The translations under genes were made by a program, and so were the position numbers. Source: Candidatus Hydrogenedentota bacterium (lineage in GTDB: Bacteria > Hydrogenedentota > Hydrogenedentia > Hydrogenedentales > SLHB01). From it: a stretch of DNA of 64,000 nt. The stretch covers positions 1 to 64,000 of the forward strand of contig JADLHJ010000119.1 of NCBI GenBank assembly GCA_020848835.1, given 5' to 3'. Shown one piece after another: positions 60,801-64,000 of this stretch (positions are counted from its first letter, which is position 1; every line of letters starts with the position of its first letter). The notes under the pieces were generated by a model. That model saw only the letters and a program-made list of their open reading frames with translations, made no database searches and was not told the DNA's origin.

Positions 60801-61787
60801 ATGGATTGGAAAGGCCGCAAAGTTCTCGTCACGGGTGCGGGCGGATTTATCGGCAGCCATTTGTGCGAACGCCTGCTCTCGCTGGGCGCGGAAGTGCGCG
60901 GCATGGTCCACGGCAACATGCGCGGCAGCGTGGGGTATCTCGCCGGCGTGCAACAACCGCTTGCAAAGAACCTCGAAATCTGCGGCGGCAACATTCGCGA
61001 TGGCGCGTTTGTGCGCGAAGCAACGGCGGGTATCGATACGGTATTTCATCACGCGGCGATCACGAGCGTCGCGTATTCGTATGCCAATCCAGAAGAAACC
61101 ATCATCACGAACGTGATGGGCACTCTTAATGTCTGCAATGCCGCACGGCACGAACACGTGCGCCGCGTTGTCCATACATCTTCTGCGGGCGTATACGGCA
61201 CGACAACAGACGGAAGCCCGATTACCGAGACGCATCCCGTCGCCGCGCACAACCCGTACACCGCATCGAAACTTGCAGCGGATCACACGGCCGAAAGTTT
61301 CTATCTGTCATACGAACTGCCAGTGGCGACCTGCCGTATTTTCAATGCCTACGGCCCGCGCATCGGGCAGTTCCTCGTCATCCCAACCATCATTCTGCAA
61401 CTCGCGCGCGGGAAGGAATTGCGTCTCGGCGATCTGACGCCGACGCGGAATTTCACCTACGTCGACGACATTGTCTCCGCCTTCATTCGCATGGCCGAAG
61501 AGGACAGCGTGATAGGCGAAGTCGTAAACTTTGGATCGACCCGCGCAGTGACCATAGGCGAACTCGCGGAACTTATCGCCAAACTCATGAACAAAGAGAT
61601 CGAAATCGCTTCCGACCCGAACCGCATGCGCCCAAAGCGCAGTGAGATCCAGCGCGTGGAAGCGGACAGTTCGAAAGCGAAAGAGTTGCTTGGCTGGGAA
61701 CCGACCATAAATCTCGAAGACGGTTTGAAGCGGACTATTGACTGGATTCTTTCCGGCGGCTATGAGGACGTGCCGGTACGGCACTGA
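60801..61787 (+). CDS. NAD-dependent sugar-nucleotide epimerase/dehydratase
   Basis: 328 residues, SDR-extended family. NAD-binding VLVTGAGGFIGSHLCERL, active-site HTSSAGVYGTTTDGSP and the catalytic YxxxK in NPYTASKLAADH, then VDDIVSAFIRMAEE. Closest in look to GDP-mannose dehydratase or UDP-glucose 4-epimerase-type proteins; the exact substrate cannot be told. It starts immediately after the methyltransferase stop. Confidence 0.93.
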   Translation: MDWKGRKVLVTGAGGFIGSHLCERLLSLGAEVRGMVHGNMRGSVGYLAGVQQPLAKNLEICGGNIRDGAFVREATAGIDTVFHHAAITSVAYSYANPEETIITNVMGTLNVCNAARHEHVRRVVHTSSAGVYGTTTDGSPITETHPVAAHNPYTASKLAADHTAESFYLSYELPVATCRIFNAYGPRIGQFLVIPTIILQLARGKELRLGDLTPTRNFTYVDDIVSAFIRMAEEDSVIGEVVNFGSTRAVTIGELAELIAKLMNKEIEIASDPNRMRPKRSEIQRVEADSSKAKELLGWEPTINLEDGLKRTIDWILSGGYEDVPVRH

Positions 61788-61795
61788 AGCACGAT

Positions 61796-62773
61796 ATGAG
61801 CGCATCGAAATATCAAGGTGTGATACTCGCCGCAGGCCACGGCTCGCGGATGGGTCCCTTTGGCGAAGAGATGCCCAAGCCCATCGTGCCGATCTGCAAC
61901 AAGCCGCTGCTGGCGTATCAGCTCGAGTACATGAAGTCCGTCGGCATTGATGAAGTATTTATTGTCATCGGACATCTCGGCCATCGCATCACGCAGACGC
62001 TCGGCGATGGCAGTCGCTTTGGACTGCGCATTCGGTACATCGAACAACAGCAACGTCTCGGCATCGCGCACGCGGTTGGACAACTCGAACGTCACATCAC
62101 GCGGCCATTCCTATTGATGCTCGGCGATATATTTTTCGAGATCCCGCAACTTGACCGCATGATGGAAGAGATGGAAGAGAACGCGGCGACCGCCGTACTC
62201 GCCGTCAAGGAAGAAGCCGACGCCGAAGCGGTCAAACGTAACTTTTCCGTACTGCTTCGCGAAGACGGCACCGTGCGCCGCGTCATCGAAAAGCCGCGCC
62301 ACGTGACGAATATGTTAAAGGGGTGCGGACTTTACCTCTTTGATATGCCCATTTTCGACGCCATCCGCCGCACGCCACGCACGGCCATGCGTGATGAATA
62401 TGAATTAACAGACTCGATACAAATCCTGATAGACTACGAACTGGCCGTACGTATCGCAGCCGTCGTGGAGTGGGACGTGAACATCACCTACACGCGCGAT
62501 CTGATCGATTGTTGCATGCACCAGTTGCGCAAACTGAACCGCATGTCGTTGACCGGAGACGATTGCGATCTTGCGCGCGGCACCGAACTCACGGATACCG
62601 TGCTGGGCGATCGTGTAGTTGTACGCAAGCCCGCGCGTCTCGAACGTTGTGTCGTGCTCTCGGATGTTGTCCTCGACGACGGCCGCGCGCATACGGACAC
62701 GGTCATAACAAAGCATACGCAACTCCGCGGCCTCACGGGATTGTTTGAAGAAAACAGCAATGCGACATCTTGA
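61796..62773 (+). CDS. Sugar-phosphate nucleotidyltransferase
   Basis: 325 residues. N-terminal NTP-transferase motif GVILAAGHGSRMGPFGEEMP followed by KPIVPICNKPLLAYQLEYMK, then FLLMLGDIFFE. It activates a sugar 1-phosphate as NDP-sugar. The C-terminal part (GTELTDTVLGDRVVVRKPAR) looks like a short left-handed beta-helix. Eight bases after the epimerase gene. Together they would make and modify a sugar donor for the GT4. Confidence 0.92.
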   Translation: MSASKYQGVILAAGHGSRMGPFGEEMPKPIVPICNKPLLAYQLEYMKSVGIDEVFIVIGHLGHRITQTLGDGSRFGLRIRYIEQQQRLGIAHAVGQLERHITRPFLLMLGDIFFEIPQLDRMMEEMEENAATAVLAVKEEADAEAVKRNFSVLLREDGTVRRVIEKPRHVTNMLKGCGLYLFDMPIFDAIRRTPRTAMRDEYELTDSIQILIDYELAVRIAAVVEWDVNITYTRDLIDCCMHQLRKLNRMSLTGDDCDLARGTELTDTVLGDRVVVRKPARLERCVVLSDVVLDDGRAHTDTVITKHTQLRGLTGLFEENSNATS

Positions 62774-63608
62774 TATACAAAGCATAGTCCCGCAATTGCG
62801 TGCTCGTGCTCGTAATCGAGCATTCGATCTCGTTCTCATAATCATGTTTTTCGCAATCGCTTCTCTCCCCGCATTCGCGCAAGAAAAGCGCTACCACGGC
62901 GAAGTGCTGGATGAAAACCACCGTCTACTTATCGAGGAAGAGTTAGGCGTCGCGCGCATCGGCGTATTTGAGCGCAGCCGTTTTCACGGCGATCGGCTGA
63001 GCGACATTGTCATTCCCACTCCCGGCAGCTCGCCACGCGCGAACCCAGCGCCGGAATACATGCTCGAAGTGCGCGCGGAAATACTGAAGTCTTCCGAGCC
63101 AAATTATTTGCAGAACCCCGGCGAACGGTATCGCATCACCATTCAAACACTTGATATGAGTTTCGAATACGAAAACGTCGTGGAGGTTTCGGCAGAGTTC
63201 GCGCGCGATCAGTTGTTTTACGAATTCGAGCAGGTCCGCGCAAAGACCACAGGCCTGGAACGAAAAGCCGTGGAAACAGCCGCGCCGCTCGTCGCGGAAA
63301 TCTTTAAAGAATCGCAGCGGCTGCCCGCGGAGATTTTCACGAGCGTACTAAAAAGCCGTACGGGTCAGTTCCGCATCACGCCCGAAACGCGCCAGCGCCG
63401 GAAAATCGAACCGTCGCAGACCTTTGCGCCGAAGATGACGATTGATAAGCCGCAACTCGGCGCGACGAAACGATCAAAGCAGCAGCGCGCATTGCCCCAG
63501 CAAGCAACAAAGCCGGGTGAAGTCACCGCGATGGAAGTGGAAGAACGATTCTTGAGACCAACCGAACCGGGGAAGATTAACCCGAACGATCCAAATGCGC
63601 CGAAGTGA
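62760..63608 (+). CDS. Secreted protein of unknown function in the exopolysaccharide locus
   Basis: 282 residues from the ATG at 62760; a TTG at 62745 is the alternative. The gene begins inside the nucleotidyltransferase gene (14 to 29 bases overlap). Signal peptide with a long basic n-region (LRARARNRAFDLVLIIMFFA) ending ASLPAFAQ. That n-region is encoded by a degenerate copy of the hexamer repeat. The mature part is hydrophilic, with a basic, Pro-rich C-terminus (PETRQRRKIEPSQTFAP). No family recognised. Confidence 0.8.
   Translation: MRHLDIQSIVPQLRARARNRAFDLVLIIMFFAIASLPAFAQEKRYHGEVLDENHRLLIEEELGVARIGVFERSRFHGDRLSDIVIPTPGSSPRANPAPEYMLEVRAEILKSSEPNYLQNPGERYRITIQTLDMSFEYENVVEVSAEFARDQLFYEFEQVRAKTTGLERKAVETAAPLVAEIFKESQRLPAEIFTSVLKSRTGQFRITPETRQRRKIEPSQTFAPKMTIDKPQLGATKRSKQQRALPQQATKPGEVTAMEVEERFLRPTEPGKINPNDPNAPK
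62799..62843. repeat. Degenerate hexamer repeat inside a coding region, copy 3
   Basis: CGTGCTCGTGCTCGTAATCGAG followed by ATTCGATCTCGTTCTCATAATC: the same unit as 7079-7122, here read as part of the signal peptide of the downstream gene. Confidence 0.7.
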
Positions 63609-63915
63609 CAAGGAAGCTAGGAAGCGAGTGGCGAATAGCGATTAATAGGAATCGATAAGTTCGCAAAGAACTGGGGAGTTCGAAAGAGCGATTACGAGCG
63701 CGACTACGAGTACGAAGTGAGATCGGCTTGCAGTCGAGCTGGGGATGGTATCGAAGTCAGGGTGATGGGGTAGTACGTTCGCATGACCATGTGGACGCCG
63801 GCGGAACCCAATCCCCGAATCCGATTACCGAATCCCGATACAGACGTGGAAGCGAGAAGGAACGGCCAATGCCCGGCTGCACCCCGGGCGCGGCGGATTA
63901 GGAGGCAAAGGGACA
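63609..63915. other. Intergenic region with repeat remnants
   Basis: 307 bases with no gene seen. GATTACGAGCGCGACTACGAG (63690-63710) is a degenerate form of the hexamer repeat, and GAATCCGATTACCGAATCCCG near 63815 is another short quasi-repeat. Confidence 0.6.
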
Positions 63916-64000
63916 TGAACGCAGAAGGAAGAGGCCAAGTGAGTTGGGCCGCCTTCGGGCTGGCGCTGCTGGCAGTTTGTATGCTGGCAGGTTGTGCAGC
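63916..64000 (+). CDS. Lipoprotein, 3' end cut by window
   Basis: ATG at 63916 with GGAGG 9 bases upstream. The 28 visible codons encode a signal peptide (WAAFGLALLAVCMLAGC) with a lipobox LAGC. Downstream part lies outside the window. In this position an outer-membrane polysaccharide export lipoprotein would be plausible, but there is no direct sign of it. Confidence 0.75.

Overview
The window is a gene-dense, roughly 57-60% GC chromosome segment of a Gram-negative, free-living heterotroph. Lipoproteins with lipoboxes, Tat-exported oxidoreductases, periplasmic chaperones, secreted sialidase-like, esterase and glycosidase-like proteins, and many short dispersed repeats of the kind common in Planctomycetota/Verrucomicrobiota/Hydrogenedentota-type genomes suggest a member of those phyla (Hydrogenedentota is my best guess). 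This is inferred from gene content only; there is no rRNA or tRNA in the window.

Layout. 1-7,060: a sialidase-like gene coupled to a cut-off Na+/Ca2+ exchanger (minus), then a MoxR-DUF58-transglutaminase operon (plus). 7,282-9,354: a PpiD-like folding factor. 9,743-14,970: a c-di-GMP-type MshEN-HDOD regulator with an apparently leaderless promoter, then serA, icd and a sensorless histidine-kinase-like protein. 14,983-17,725: a Tat-exported Gfo/Idh/MocA protein and two membrane proteins. 17,726-19,137: a non-coding repeat island. 19,138-23,461: a duplicated pair of anchored secreted proteins and a BsuBI/PstI-type restriction-modification pair. 23,617-28,336: aminopeptidase-efp-accB-accC and an AmaP-like membrane protein. 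28,540-30,450: a periplasmic DJ-1/PfpI protein with a secreted transglutaminase.

30,842-33,690 holds the most unusual unit: a structured leader, a small Tat-signal protein, and a 782-residue fusion of a degenerate radical-SAM-like barrel, a C-x2-C-x5-C cysteine cluster and a GT-A glycosyltransferase. I read it as a candidate peptide or protein glyco-modification system. 33,687-37,126: a DPM1-like glycosyltransferase, an FAD oxidoreductase, an acyltransferase and a tiny lipoprotein. 37,326-40,117: mutL-miaA. 40,230-41,770: three tandem lipoprotein paralogues, each with its own promoter and terminator. 42,192-46,909: three secreted proteins (esterase, kelch, glycosidase-like).

47,008-47,398 is a complete transcription unit for a previously uncalled 50-residue membrane protein. 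47,672-55,981 is a long minus-strand housekeeping cluster, eno-ftsB-phoH-pgpH-ybeY-two CNNM/CorC genes, in which phoH seems to need a non-standard start codon. 56,139-58,579: a secreted Ig-like protein, a DUF624-like membrane protein and a SurA-like isomerase. 58,739-64,000: the start of an exopolysaccharide locus (GT4, methyltransferase, epimerase, sugar nucleotidyltransferase, secreted protein, lipoprotein) behind a long structured leader.
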